From contig JAITCQ010000002.1 of NCBI GenBank assembly GCA_031283015.1, forward strand, positions 1 to 33,152: a DNA stretch of 33,152 nucleotides. Direction: 5' to 3'. Each line of letters begins with the position of its first letter. The stretch's first letter is position 1. This document shows positions 15,300-24,960 of this stretch, piece after piece. The notes below the pieces were generated by a model. It saw only the letters and a list, made by a program, of their open reading frames with translations, had not been told where the DNA came from and did not search any database. Position numbers and translations under genes: made by a program. This DNA is from Candidatus Methanoplasma sp. Its GTDB lineage: Archaea > Thermoplasmatota > Thermoplasmata > Methanomassiliicoccales > Methanomethylophilaceae.

Positions 15300-16898
15300 A
15301 TGAGACCCGCGAGCGCCCCGGCCCTTTTATCGGTCATTCTGGCAATAGCGGTGCTGCTCATGCTGCCCATGGCGACCTCATGCTCGGCGCTCGCCGCCGA
15401 GGATGTCGGACTGCGCACACACGAGGGCAGTCTGAAGATCAACGCGGGGTCCTCGGACGACTTCAGGATAGAGGTCGTCAACTATCTCGGCTACGCGGCG
15501 AACGACATAACCAACTACAGGATGGTGTCCATAGAGTTCGTTACGGAGCCGGACATAACGATATCCGTCAGCGAGAGCGACAAGGATTTCGTCCTTAAAG
15601 GACAGGAATACCGTTTGGTCACCGTCACGGTCAGCGTCGACAGGTATGCGGCGGCCAACACATATAACCTGGGCATTTTCCTGCGGGTGTCGTCGCTGCA
15701 CGACGGGTCCGGGGAGGTATCGACCGTTTCCGTGCCGGTGAATCTGGTGGTTCTGTCCCCGCTGTCGTCCGGGGACGCCTACAACAAAATAATGGGGGCG
15801 TTCGACAACCCCCTTCCCGAGCCGTTCAACGGCCCTCTCGCCACCGCGGTGATCACATTCCTGCTCTGGATGGCCGTCGGCCTTCTGGCGATGATCATCA
15901 TTATCCCCGCCCTGCTCCGCATCTTCGTGCGCAACCATAAGGTGGAGGGAGATAAGCTTAAAAGCGGGATCATAAAACTCGTACCTCTCGTGCTGATGCT
16001 GTTCGCGTTCGACAGCAGCCTGCGCGTCTTCGGCGCGGCCGAGGAGATAGTGGATCTGGTGGAGAACTGGTTCAACGTATTCTATATCGTGCTGGGCGCG
16101 GCGATAGCCTGGAAGATCTACCTCATCTTCGTCCAGTATACGGTGGCCAAGCTCTCGAAAAATCGGCGCGTAGATCAGAAGGATGTCGACATAGAGCCGC
16201 TGCTGCGGCTCTTGGGGAAACTGGTGATATCGGTCGTGTCCGTGGCGGTCATCATGTCCACCTGGGGGTTCAGCCTCACCGCGATAATAACCGGCGCGGG
16301 GATCGCGAGCCTGGGCATCACGTTGGGCGCGCAGAATGTGCTCAATCAGTTCTTCAGCGGCATGGTTATCCTGCTGACCCGTCCCTTTAAATCCGGGGAC
16401 CTGGTGAAGATCGGCACCGGCGCCACCATCTACAAGGTATCCTGTGTCAACATCATGAACACGGTGTTCGAGAACTGGGACAATAAGGAGACGGTGATCA
16501 TGCCCAACAACACCGTGTCCTCGTCCACGATTGTGAACCTCACCGGCGACGGCCTGATCTACAAGATCACCGTGTTCATCAACATCGCATACGACAACGA
16601 CGTCGACCTTGCGAAGAAGCTCATGGAAGACGCGGCGAAGGAGCACCCCAACGTGATAACCAACGGCTCGGTGGACCTCCCGTCCACAAGGGTGACCGCG
16701 TTCCTCGACTCCTGCGTCGAGATCCGGCTCACCGGTTACGTCTACGACTTCAACGACAGCGGGAAGATAGGCGGGGAGCTGAGAGAGGCCATATTCAAAT
16801 CCTTCAAGAAGAACGGGATAAACATACCGTTCCCGCAGATGGACGTCCATCTTGACATGACCGGCGAAGAGGACCCGCGGAAGGGACGGGGCGGCTGA
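15300..16898 (+). CDS. MscS-family mechanosensitive channel with signal peptide and N-terminal extracytoplasmic beta-sandwich-like domain
   Basis: TLGAQNVLNQFFSGMVILLTRPFKSGDLVKIG...VFENWDNKETVIMPNNTVSSSTIVN typical MscS; hydrophobic signal at residues ~8-28. Confidence 0.92.
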   Translation: MRPASAPALLSVILAIAVLLMLPMATSCSALAAEDVGLRTHEGSLKINAGSSDDFRIEVVNYLGYAANDITNYRMVSIEFVTEPDITISVSESDKDFVLKGQEYRLVTVTVSVDRYAAANTYNLGIFLRVSSLHDGSGEVSTVSVPVNLVVLSPLSSGDAYNKIMGAFDNPLPEPFNGPLATAVITFLLWMAVGLLAMIIIIPALLRIFVRNHKVEGDKLKSGIIKLVPLVLMLFAFDSSLRVFGAAEEIVDLVENWFNVFYIVLGAAIAWKIYLIFVQYTVAKLSKNRRVDQKDVDIEPLLRLLGKLVISVVSVAVIMSTWGFSLTAIITGAGIASLGITLGAQNVLNQFFSGMVILLTRPFKSGDLVKIGTGATIYKVSCVNIMNTVFENWDNKETVIMPNNTVSSSTIVNLTGDGLIYKITVFINIAYDNDVDLAKKLMEDAAKEHPNVITNGSVDLPSTRVTAFLDSCVEIRLTGYVYDFNDSGKIGGELREAIFKSFKKNGINIPFPQMDVHLDMTGEEDPRKGRGG

Positions 16899-17015
16899 GC
16901 GCTTTCCGCCTATAATGTTTTTCGTTGAGGGGCAGAGGATATCATAACAATTTTTATATTATAGTTGGGCTTATGCGCAGATGATTTACGAAATCAAGCA
17001 ATCAGGGTGATTTTG

Positions 17016-17438
17016 ATGATAGACAACCTCGACAAAAGGATACTGGAGATCATGAAGAAGGATTCCCGCTGCCCGTACGTGGAAGTGGCCAATCAGCTGG
17101 GCGTATCGGAGGGGACTGTGAGGAGCAGGGTGCACAGGATGTCCGAGGAGGGTATAATCCGCGGGTTCACGATAAAGACCAGCTCCAAGAATGTCAAGGC
17201 GCTCGTGGAGATAAGGATAGACGTGAACACCGACACGGACGAGATAGCTAAGGAGCTTGCGAGATACGAGGGCGTGACCGAGGTGTTCGAGGTCACCGGT
17301 GACCAGGACATCATAGCTCTGGTGGACGTCGAGACGTCTCAGAATCTTAATGATATCATCGAGAAGGTCAGGAGATACGACAACATCCTCAGCACGCGCA
17401 CGCGGCTCATCCTGAAGGAACATTACGGAGAGAACTGA
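17016..17438 (+). CDS. Lrp/AsnC family transcriptional regulator
   Basis: IDNLDKRILEIMKKDSRCPYVEVANQLGVSEGTVRSRVHRMSEEGIIRGFT; RAM-type C-terminus. Confidence 0.95.
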   Translation: MIDNLDKRILEIMKKDSRCPYVEVANQLGVSEGTVRSRVHRMSEEGIIRGFTIKTSSKNVKALVEIRIDVNTDTDEIAKELARYEGVTEVFEVTGDQDIIALVDVETSQNLNDIIEKVRRYDNILSTRTRLILKEHYGEN

Positions 17439-17439
17439 T

Positions 17440-18318
17440 ATGTTCGCAGGTATTTCCACTGCGGTGATAACGCCATACACGAGGGACAACAAGGTCGACG
17501 AGGAAAGCCTCAGAAGGCTTGTGGACTTCCAAGAGGAGAACGGCATCGGCACGATAGTGCCGTGCGGCTCCACAGGAGAGTCGGCGATGCTGAGCCATGA
17601 GGAGCACATCAAGGTGATCGAGATAGTGAGGGACCAGACGAAGAAAGCGAAGGTCCTGGCGGGGGCGGGCAGCAACTCCACTTCGGAGGCCGTGATGCTC
17701 AGCAGGCGCGCGGAGGACCTCGGCGCGGACGGCCTGCTGTCCATCTCCCCATATTATGTTAAACCGACGCAGGAAGGGATATATCTGCATTTCAAGGCGA
17801 TAGCCGAGTCGGTCAACATCCCCGTTGTGGTCTACAACATACCTGGGAGGACGAGCTCGAACATCACCGCGGACACCATGATCAGGATGTCAGAGATAGA
17901 GGGGATCCGCGCCGTGAAGGAAGCGAGCGGGAACCTGGACCAGATGAAAGAGATAATAAGAAGGAGACCGAAGGGATTCGAGGTCCTGAGCGGCGACGAT
18001 TCCTTCACCCTTCCGCTGATGCGGTGCGGCGGGGACGGCGTCATTGCCGTCACGTCGAACTGCATGCCGGGGAAGATGGCGGAACTCGTCCGCTCGCTCC
18101 AGAAGGGGGACGCGGACAGAGCGGACATGCTGAATAAGGAGCTTGCTCCCTTATTCGAAGTGCTGTTCGTTGAGACCAACCCCATACCGATCAAGTACGT
18201 CATGGCCAGATTGGGGTACGGGTCCGGGGCGCTGAGACTTCCGCTGACCGAAATTACCGAAAAGAGCCGCGCGTCCGTCGATGCCGTGCTGAGGAACATG
18301 GGACTGGTGAAAGAATGA
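17440..18318 (+). CDS. dapA: 4-hydroxy-tetrahydrodipicolinate synthase
   Basis: GISTAVITPYTRDNKVDEESLRRLVDFQEENGIGTIVPCGSTGESAMLS; YNIPGRTSSNI. Confidence 0.97.
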   Translation: MFAGISTAVITPYTRDNKVDEESLRRLVDFQEENGIGTIVPCGSTGESAMLSHEEHIKVIEIVRDQTKKAKVLAGAGSNSTSEAVMLSRRAEDLGADGLLSISPYYVKPTQEGIYLHFKAIAESVNIPVVVYNIPGRTSSNITADTMIRMSEIEGIRAVKEASGNLDQMKEIIRRRPKGFEVLSGDDSFTLPLMRCGGDGVIAVTSNCMPGKMAELVRSLQKGDADRADMLNKELAPLFEVLFVETNPIPIKYVMARLGYGSGALRLPLTEITEKSRASVDAVLRNMGLVKE

Positions 18319-19094
18319 TTAACGTAGCATTGGGAGGCGCCACCGGCAAGATGGGGCGCACGGTCTGTGACATCATACAGAAGAGCAAGGACATGAGGCT
18401 CGTGGGCGCGATGATCGCGCCGACGGAGGAGATGTTCGGGAAGGAGATATACCCCGGGATCATCGCGAAGGGGCAGGACAGCCTCGACGAGGTTTTGGAG
18501 AACGCCGATGTCTACGTCGACATAACGGCGCCTCAGGCCGCCGCGAACATCATCACCAAGATACCGGCAAAGGGAGTGAACATCGTCCTCGGCACGACGG
18601 CGATACCGGATGACGTGATAAAGAGGATGAAGGAAGAGATAGCGAAAAACAACACATCCGCCGTCCACTCGGCGAACTTCGCCGTCGGCGTCAACGTGTT
18701 CTGGAAGATGTGCGAGGTGCTGTCGGCGTCGCTTGACGGATATGATATCGAGGTGATAGAGGCTCACCACAACCAGAAGATGGACGCGCCGTCCGGCACG
18801 GCGATGGAGGCCGTGAAGCGGATGATGAGGACCACCGGCATCGATACCGTCACATACGGCCGCGAGGGCCTGACCGGCGCGAGGAAGAGAGAGATCGGGG
18901 TGCACTCGATACGCGGCGGCGACATCGTCGGCGACCATACGGTCATATTCGTCGGCAGCGGGGAGAGGATCGAACTGAAGCACAGCATGGGATCTAGAGA
19001 TGCGCTGGCAAAGGGCTTCATAGAATCCATAAGATGGGTGAACGGAAAGAAGGACGGAAAGGTCCACGATCTGAACGAGGTCATCGGTCTATGA
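18315..19094 (+). CDS. dapB: 4-hydroxy-tetrahydrodipicolinate reductase
   Basis: NVALGGATGKMGRTVCDII; EVIEAHHNQKMDAPSGTAM. Confidence 0.97.
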   Translation: MINVALGGATGKMGRTVCDIIQKSKDMRLVGAMIAPTEEMFGKEIYPGIIAKGQDSLDEVLENADVYVDITAPQAAANIITKIPAKGVNIVLGTTAIPDDVIKRMKEEIAKNNTSAVHSANFAVGVNVFWKMCEVLSASLDGYDIEVIEAHHNQKMDAPSGTAMEAVKRMMRTTGIDTVTYGREGLTGARKREIGVHSIRGGDIVGDHTVIFVGSGERIELKHSMGSRDALAKGFIESIRWVNGKKDGKVHDLNEVIGL

Positions 19095-20464
19095 TAACGG
19101 TCATGAAGTTCGGGGGCACCAGCGTGGGATCCCCCGAGGCGCTGCAGAGAGCGGCAAAGATAATAATGGACGGGGCGGGCAGCAAGATCGTCGTCGCGTC
19201 GGCGATGTCCGGGATCACGAACTTCCTTGTGAAGGGTGCCGAAAGCCTCCCCGACAGTAGGAACAACATCATCGGCGAATTCGAGAAGAAGCATGTCGAC
19301 GCCGCCGGCCAGCTGCTGAACGGGGAACAGATGGCCGAGTTCATGAAGGAATTCAATATACGGATGAAGAATTTCGGGGACCTCCTTGAGGACGAGGCCG
19401 CCGCGAAGGACCCTTACTTCAAAGACAACATCACCTCCCAGGGGGAGAGGTTCTCCACCCTGATACTGAGCCATGCGCTGAGGGCCGCCGGGGCCAGATC
19501 GGTGGCGCTCACCTCCGAGGACTGCGGGATATGCGCGGAAGGAAGTCCGCTGTCCGGAAGCGCCGACCTGCAGAGGACGGAATCGATCATGGCGATGAAG
19601 GTCAAGCCTTACGTTGACGACGGCGTGATACCGATCATCACCGGATTCTACGGCATCAACGGCGACGGGCGTCCGCTCACCTTCGGGAGGGGCGGAAGCG
19701 ACTATTCCGCGGCGGTGGTGGCCAACGCTATGAACGCAGACCTGCTTGAGATATGGACCGACGTGGACGGCTTCATGTCCGCGGACCCGCGCATAATTCC
19801 GGATGCGGTCAAGATAGACGAGATGAACTTCGGCGAGGCCGCCGAACTTGCCTACTTCGGCGCGAAGGTCCTTCACCCCAGAACGATAGAGCCGGTGAGG
19901 ATGAAGCACATACCCCTCAAGGTAAGGAACTCCTTCAACCCCGAGGAGCCGGGGACGATAATCCACCACCTCAGGAAACCGAAGGACGACCTGCTGAGAA
20001 GCGTTGCGCTCAAGACCGACCTCTCCATAATCTCGATAAGCTCGGCGGAGATCGCCTTCCACCCAGAGATGGTCGCGCGCATAATAGAAAAGATAGCCGA
20101 GAACGAAGTGGTGATATATTCCATCTCCACGTCGCTTTCGACGGTCGCCTTCCTGGTCCACAACAACGACGTGAAATCGATACTTTCCAAGCTGAACACC
20201 CTGGACCCGGAGGATATAGAGAGGATCGACGTCAAGAGCGACATGGCCCTGGTGTGCGCGGTGGGAGACAACCTCCTTTCGAAATGCGGAGTGTCGGCGG
20301 AGATATTCACCGCCGTCAAGGAAGCGAGAGCGAACGTTGCGATGATCTCGGAGGGCGCTTCCGACGTTTCGTTGAATTTCGTCGTCCCTATGTCGAGGGC
20401 GACCGATGTGGTCAAGATACTGCACAGCAAATATGTGGGGAGCGGGTCCGATGAGAGATTATGA
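19091..20464 (+). CDS. lysC: Aspartate kinase
   Basis: MITVMKFGGTSVGSPEALQRAA; GFYGINGDGRPLTFGRGGSDYSAA; C-terminal ACT domains. Confidence 0.96.
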   Translation: MITVMKFGGTSVGSPEALQRAAKIIMDGAGSKIVVASAMSGITNFLVKGAESLPDSRNNIIGEFEKKHVDAAGQLLNGEQMAEFMKEFNIRMKNFGDLLEDEAAAKDPYFKDNITSQGERFSTLILSHALRAAGARSVALTSEDCGICAEGSPLSGSADLQRTESIMAMKVKPYVDDGVIPIITGFYGINGDGRPLTFGRGGSDYSAAVVANAMNADLLEIWTDVDGFMSADPRIIPDAVKIDEMNFGEAAELAYFGAKVLHPRTIEPVRMKHIPLKVRNSFNPEEPGTIIHHLRKPKDDLLRSVALKTDLSIISISSAEIAFHPEMVARIIEKIAENEVVIYSISTSLSTVAFLVHNNDVKSILSKLNTLDPEDIERIDVKSDMALVCAVGDNLLSKCGVSAEIFTAVKEARANVAMISEGASDVSLNFVVPMSRATDVVKILHSKYVGSGSDERL

Positions 20465-21707
20465 TAGCAGAGACGGCGTGATGATCTTCGGCGGCATACC
20501 GGTCACGGAGATCGCGGAAGAGTTCGGAACTCCCGTCTACGTAACCGACGAAGTGCGGCTGAGGGAGAACTACCGCAATGTCCACCATGCGTTCTCCAAA
20601 CACATGAACACCGAGATCCACTACGCCTGCAAGGCGAACACTAGCCTCGCGATACTGAAGATACTTGAGCGGGAAGGCTCCGGCATCGACGCCGTGTCCG
20701 TCGGAGAGGTGATGACCTGTCTTAAGGCGGGCTTCACGCCCGACAGGATACTGTACACTGGCACCAGCGTAAGCAACGACGAGCTGAGGGCGGTAACGGA
20801 TCTGGGCGTGATGGTCAACGTTGATTCCCTGTCGGAACTCGAAAGACTCGCTAAGATCAAGAAGGGGATCCCGGTATCGTTCAGGATCACCCCCGGCGTA
20901 GGCTCCGGGCACAGCAGCAAGGTCGTCACCGGCGCGAAGGGATCGAAGTTCGGGATCCCGATCAAGGATGCGGTCGGGGCGTATCTTAGAGCGAGGGAAC
21001 TCGGTTTCGAACCCAAGGGGATCCACGTGCACATCGGGTCGGGAGGCCAGTCCGTGGAACCGTTCACGGAGGCCATGGAGGTCCTCATAGAGATCACCAA
21101 CGATCTGAAGGACAGGGGGATCGACCTCGAGTTCATAGACATCGGCGGGGGGATCGGCGTGCCTTACCGCCCGAACGAGCCCGAGATGGATGTGAACGAA
21201 CTCGGCAGGGACCTTACCGAGATGATACTGGAGGAAACGGACATAAGAACAATAAAGCTTGAGCCTGGAAGATACATCGTGTGCGACACCACCGTCCTTC
21301 TGACGAGATGCGTCGACGTGAAGGACGCGGGCGTCAAGAGATACGTGGGCGTGGACGCGGGATTCAACACCCTGGTCCGACCGGCCATGTACGACTCCTA
21401 TCACCATGCCGCGATCGGCAATAAGTTCGGGAGGGCGTGCACCTCGAAATACGATATCGTCGGCCCCATCTGCGAAACGGGGGACTGCCTGGCACATGAC
21501 CGCGCGCTCCCCGATCCCGAAGAGGGGGACGTGGTCGTCATATATAACGCGGGGGCATACGGGTTCTCGATGTCGAGCAACTACAACTCGCGCCCGCTTT
21601 GCAGGGAAGTGCTCGTGAACAACGGCAAGATGGAACTGATAAGAGATTCCGAGCGCGTAGAGGAACAGTGGAGACACCAACGGATACCTGAGAGGCTCAT
21701 CAGATGA
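20451..21707 (+). CDS. lysA: Diaminopimelate decarboxylase
   Basis: HYACKANTSLAIL, GIHVHIGSGGQSVEPF, FIDIGGGIGVPY, EPGRYIVCDTTVLL, CETGDCLA. Confidence 0.96.
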   Translation: MRDYDSRDGVMIFGGIPVTEIAEEFGTPVYVTDEVRLRENYRNVHHAFSKHMNTEIHYACKANTSLAILKILEREGSGIDAVSVGEVMTCLKAGFTPDRILYTGTSVSNDELRAVTDLGVMVNVDSLSELERLAKIKKGIPVSFRITPGVGSGHSSKVVTGAKGSKFGIPIKDAVGAYLRARELGFEPKGIHVHIGSGGQSVEPFTEAMEVLIEITNDLKDRGIDLEFIDIGGGIGVPYRPNEPEMDVNELGRDLTEMILEETDIRTIKLEPGRYIVCDTTVLLTRCVDVKDAGVKRYVGVDAGFNTLVRPAMYDSYHHAAIGNKFGRACTSKYDIVGPICETGDCLAHDRALPDPEEGDVVVIYNAGAYGFSMSSNYNSRPLCREVLVNNGKMELIRDSERVEEQWRHQRIPERLIR

Positions 21708-22537
21708 AATTCTGGAAATACCATGGGATCGGAAACGATTTCGTACTCATAGACGGCATAAGCGAGGACGTCGAGATAGACAGCGAGAGATGCAAGCTTA
21801 TCTGCGACCGGAACTACGGGATCGGAGCGGACGGGGTGGTGTTCCTGCTTCCGGGAAAGAACGCGGACGTGAGCATGAGGATCATCAATGCGGACGGCTC
21901 GGAGGCCGAGATGTGCGGTAACGGGATAAGGTGCCTTGCGAAGCACGCATACGACTTCAAGATCGTCGGCAAAGAGGAGATCTCGGTCGGTACCCCCGCG
22001 GGGATCAAGACCACAAAGGTGTTCCTTGACGGAGGGAAGGTCACCACAGTGATGGTGGACATGGGCGCCCCGATCCTTGATGGGAGGTCCATACCGATAG
22101 ATCACGACGGCGAGTTCATAGACCAGCCGTTCGCGCTGGATGGTCTTAACATAAAGGGGAGCGCGGTGTCGATGGGCAACCCCCACTTCGTCACGTTCTC
22201 GGACCTGAGCGAGAACGAGACCGATAGGCTCGGACCGATGATCGAGAGGCATCCTTTCTTCCCAAGAAGGACGAACGTCGAGTTCTGCAAGATCAGGGAC
22301 GGGAACATTTACATCAAAGTATACGAAAGAGGGGCCAGATGGACGCTGGCCTGCGGCACTGGCGCATGCGCGTCCGCCACGGCGGCGGCGCTGAACGGAA
22401 TGGTGCCGTTCGATGAGCCGGTCGACGTGCGTCTTCCGGGAGGATGGTTGAAAATAACAGTGGCCAAAGACCTTAGCCGCGTTCGCATGGAGGGGCCTGC
22501 GGCGCTGGTGTATGAAGGGAATATCATGGATGAGTGA
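21704..22537 (+). CDS. dapF: Diaminopimelate epimerase
   Basis: FWKYHGIGNDFVLID, NADGSEAEMCGNGIRCLA, VYERGARWTLACGTGACASA. Confidence 0.97.
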   Translation: MKFWKYHGIGNDFVLIDGISEDVEIDSERCKLICDRNYGIGADGVVFLLPGKNADVSMRIINADGSEAEMCGNGIRCLAKHAYDFKIVGKEEISVGTPAGIKTTKVFLDGGKVTTVMVDMGAPILDGRSIPIDHDGEFIDQPFALDGLNIKGSAVSMGNPHFVTFSDLSENETDRLGPMIERHPFFPRRTNVEFCKIRDGNIYIKVYERGARWTLACGTGACASATAAALNGMVPFDEPVDVRLPGGWLKITVAKDLSRVRMEGPAALVYEGNIMDE

Positions 22538-23711
22538 TATATTGACAAATTTTGAGCAATCTGAAAGACTCAAGAAACTGCCGCCGTACCTTTTCGTAAG
22601 GTTAGAGGAGCTTGCGGCGACCAAGAGGAAAGAGGGCATGGATATGATCGACTTCGGCATCGGGGATCCCGATCTCCCGACCCCGGACAAGATCGTGAAG
22701 TCGCTGCAGATAGCGGCCGAGGACAACGAGAATCAGAAATACTCGTCGTCGCAGGGCGAGAAGGACCTGAGAGAAGCGGTGGCAAGATGGTATAAAAAAA
22801 GGTTCGGGGTGGACGTGGACCCAAAGACCCAGGTGTGTATAACATTGGGGTCGAAGGAAGCGATATTCAACATATCCCAAGCGTTCGTCAACCCGGAAGA
22901 GATCATCATAGCTCCAAGTCCGGGGTACCCCGTGTATTCGGGGGCGTCGGCGCTCTTCAACGAGGCCAGATGCGCCTCCGTCCCCCTCAGGGAGGATAAC
23001 GGTTGGCTGCTGGACGTGGAGGAATGCCCGAGGGACGCAAAGATGCTTTACCTCAACTACCCGAACAACCCGACCGGAGCTACCTGCGATCTCCCGTATC
23101 TCAGGAAGGTCTACGAATGGTGCAGGAGCACCAACACCATACTGTGCTACGACAACGCCTACTCGGAGATGTGTTACGACGACTACCGCGCCCCGTCCAT
23201 TCTTCAGGCCGGGCCGGACTGCATAGAGTTCGGATCGTTCTCCAAAACGTTCAACATGACGGGGTTCAGGCTCGGATATGCGGTAGGCCACCCGGACCTT
23301 GTGGCGGGACTCAAGAAATGCAAAGGCCAGATAGACTCAGGGGCCCCCATCTTCATACAGAAGGCGGGAATAACCGCCCTTGATATGTACGGCGAGGACG
23401 GCACGCCGCCCGGCATGATAAGGAGCAACATGGCCGCCTATGCCGAAAGGAGAGAGGTCCTCGTCAACGGCCTCAGGGAACTGGGATTCGACGTGGCCAT
23501 GCCCAAAGGGACGTTCTACGTATGGTTCAACTGCGGTATGCCGTCGGACGAGTTCACGGAGAAGATGATCGACCTGGGCATCATCGTGACGCCGGGGCCG
23601 GGATTCGGGCTGTCGGCCGAAGGCTACGTGCGCATGACTGTCACCGAACCCGTGGAACGCATAAAGGACGCGCTGCTGAGGATGAAACGCGGCGGCATCG
23701 GCCGCGCGTGA
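22530..23711 (+). CDS. dapL: LL-diaminopimelate aminotransferase
   Basis: PPYLFVRLEEL...GIGDPDLPTPDKIV; LNYPNNPTGATC; FGSFSKTFNMTGFRLGYAVG; context with dap cluster. Confidence 0.92.
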   Translation: MSDILTNFEQSERLKKLPPYLFVRLEELAATKRKEGMDMIDFGIGDPDLPTPDKIVKSLQIAAEDNENQKYSSSQGEKDLREAVARWYKKRFGVDVDPKTQVCITLGSKEAIFNISQAFVNPEEIIIAPSPGYPVYSGASALFNEARCASVPLREDNGWLLDVEECPRDAKMLYLNYPNNPTGATCDLPYLRKVYEWCRSTNTILCYDNAYSEMCYDDYRAPSILQAGPDCIEFGSFSKTFNMTGFRLGYAVGHPDLVAGLKKCKGQIDSGAPIFIQKAGITALDMYGEDGTPPGMIRSNMAAYAERREVLVNGLRELGFDVAMPKGTFYVWFNCGMPSDEFTEKMIDLGIIVTPGPGFGLSAEGYVRMTVTEPVERIKDALLRMKRGGIGRA

Positions 23712-23717
23712 CGCCGT

Positions 23718-24950
23718 TCACTTGGTCCCAAACTTCTTCCTCGAATACTTAAGGGCCTCTATCACCGGCAGCGGCTCCTGCAGAAGGAACGTTTCCAGCG
23801 CACCGCCTCCGGTGCTTACGTAGGATATCCTGTCGGCAAGGTCGAACCCCTCGGCGGCGCCGGCTGTGTGCCCTCCGCCCAGCACGGACAGCCCTTTGCT
23901 TTCGACCATCGCCATGATGAGCTGTTTGGTCCCGGACTCGAACCCGGGCTTCTCGAACATTCCGGCGGGGCCAGACATGAAGGACGTCTTCGAAGAGAGT
24001 ATGACCTTCCTGAATTTATCGATCGTCTGATCGCCAATGTCCAACGCGGGTTCTGCCGTCGGCATGTCCCCTATGTTGACGCACACCCTCCCGCCGTTCC
24101 TCTCCACCGCCACGTCGACCGGAAGAAGCACTTTCTGCCCGTATTTCGCAAGGACGTCCCTGGCCGCCTGGAAGTTCTTCTCCGTGAGTTCGCTTGCGAG
24201 GACCTTGCTGCTTGCCTCCCCGATGTCGACGCCCCTCGCGAGCAGGAATGCGTTCCCGGCCAGACCGACCACGATGACCGTGTCGGCTATGCCGCTGCCC
24301 AGCACGCGGTCTATCATGAAGGGGATGTCAGCGAACTTCGCTCCGCCCAGAATGAAGACGGACGGCTGCCTCGGTTTCTCAAGTATCGTTTTGAGGGCGT
24401 ATATCTCCCTGGCCATAAGCCTTCCGGACGCGGAGGGCAGCTTCATCGGGAAACCGACAAGGGAGCATTGCGAACGGTGAGATGCGCCGAATGCGTCGCA
24501 AACATAATAATCAAGAAGGGGGGACAGCTCCGCGACAAGTTCCGCCTCTGCGTGCTGGGACATTTCCGCCGTGACAGATTCGCAATCCATCTCCCTCACG
24601 TTGCCCAGCAGGATCACCTCCCCCGACCTCATTCCGGCTATCGCCTCTTTAGCTTCGGATCCGATGATGTCGTTAACGTACCTGACCGGTGCGTTGAGGT
24701 TCTTCGACAGACGGGATGCGTGCTGTTCCAGGTCCGTGAAGTCCCATGCGCCTTTCCTGCTCTGGTGCGCAAGTATCACCACCTTCGCCCGCTTTCCGAT
24801 AAGTTCCCTTACGGTGGGGACTATGCTCCTTATCCTTGCGTCGTTCAGTATCCTGAGCGTCTTCTTGTCGAGCGGACAGTTGATGTCCACCCTTAAAAGG
24901 ACCGTCCTGTCCTTGAAATTGAAATCCTCGAGCGTGTTGAAGTCCTTCGT
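23718..24950 (-). CDS. pgk: Phosphoglycerate kinase; ORF track starts at GTG 24890 but conserved N-terminus extends upstream to ~24950
   Basis: Upstream in-frame TKDFNTLEDFNFKDRTVLLRVDINCPLD, then KTLRILNDARIRSIVPTVRELIGKRAKVVILAHQSRKG; GGHTAGAAEGF; no ATG/GTG/TTG in the extension. Confidence 0.93.
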   Translation of the reverse strand, partial: TKDFNTLEDFNFKDRTVLLRVDINCPLDKKTLRILNDARIRSIVPTVRELIGKRAKVVILAHQSRKGAWDFTDLEQHASRLSKNLNAPVRYVNDIIGSEAKEAIAGMRSGEVILLGNVREMDCESVTAEMSQHAEAELVAELSPLLDYYVCDAFGASHRSQCSLVGFPMKLPSASGRLMAREIYALKTILEKPRQPSVFILGGAKFADIPFMIDRVLGSGIADTVIVVGLAGNAFLLARGVDIGEASSKVLASELTEKNFQAARDVLAKYGQKVLLPVDVAVERNGGRVCVNIGDMPTAEPALDIGDQTIDKFRKVILSSKTSFMSGPAGMFEKPGFESGTKQLIMAMVESKGLSVLGGGHTAGAAEGFDLADRISYVSTGGGALETFLLQEPLPVIEALKYSRKKFGTK

Positions 24951-24960
24951 AGTCTCACCT

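Noticed and set aside
15378-16850. 490-aa minus-strand ORF opposite MscS
   Set aside because: Antisense shadow ORF; composition biased (His/Val/Asp/Arg) and the plus strand encodes clear MscS
17832-19067. 411-aa minus-strand ORF opposite dapA/dapB
   Set aside because: Antisense to strongly conserved DapA/DapB
18764-20425. 553-aa minus-strand ORF opposite dapB/lysC
   Set aside because: Shadow ORF of a GC-rich coding region; His/Arg/Val-rich, no family features, and the plus strand has unmistakable DapB and LysC
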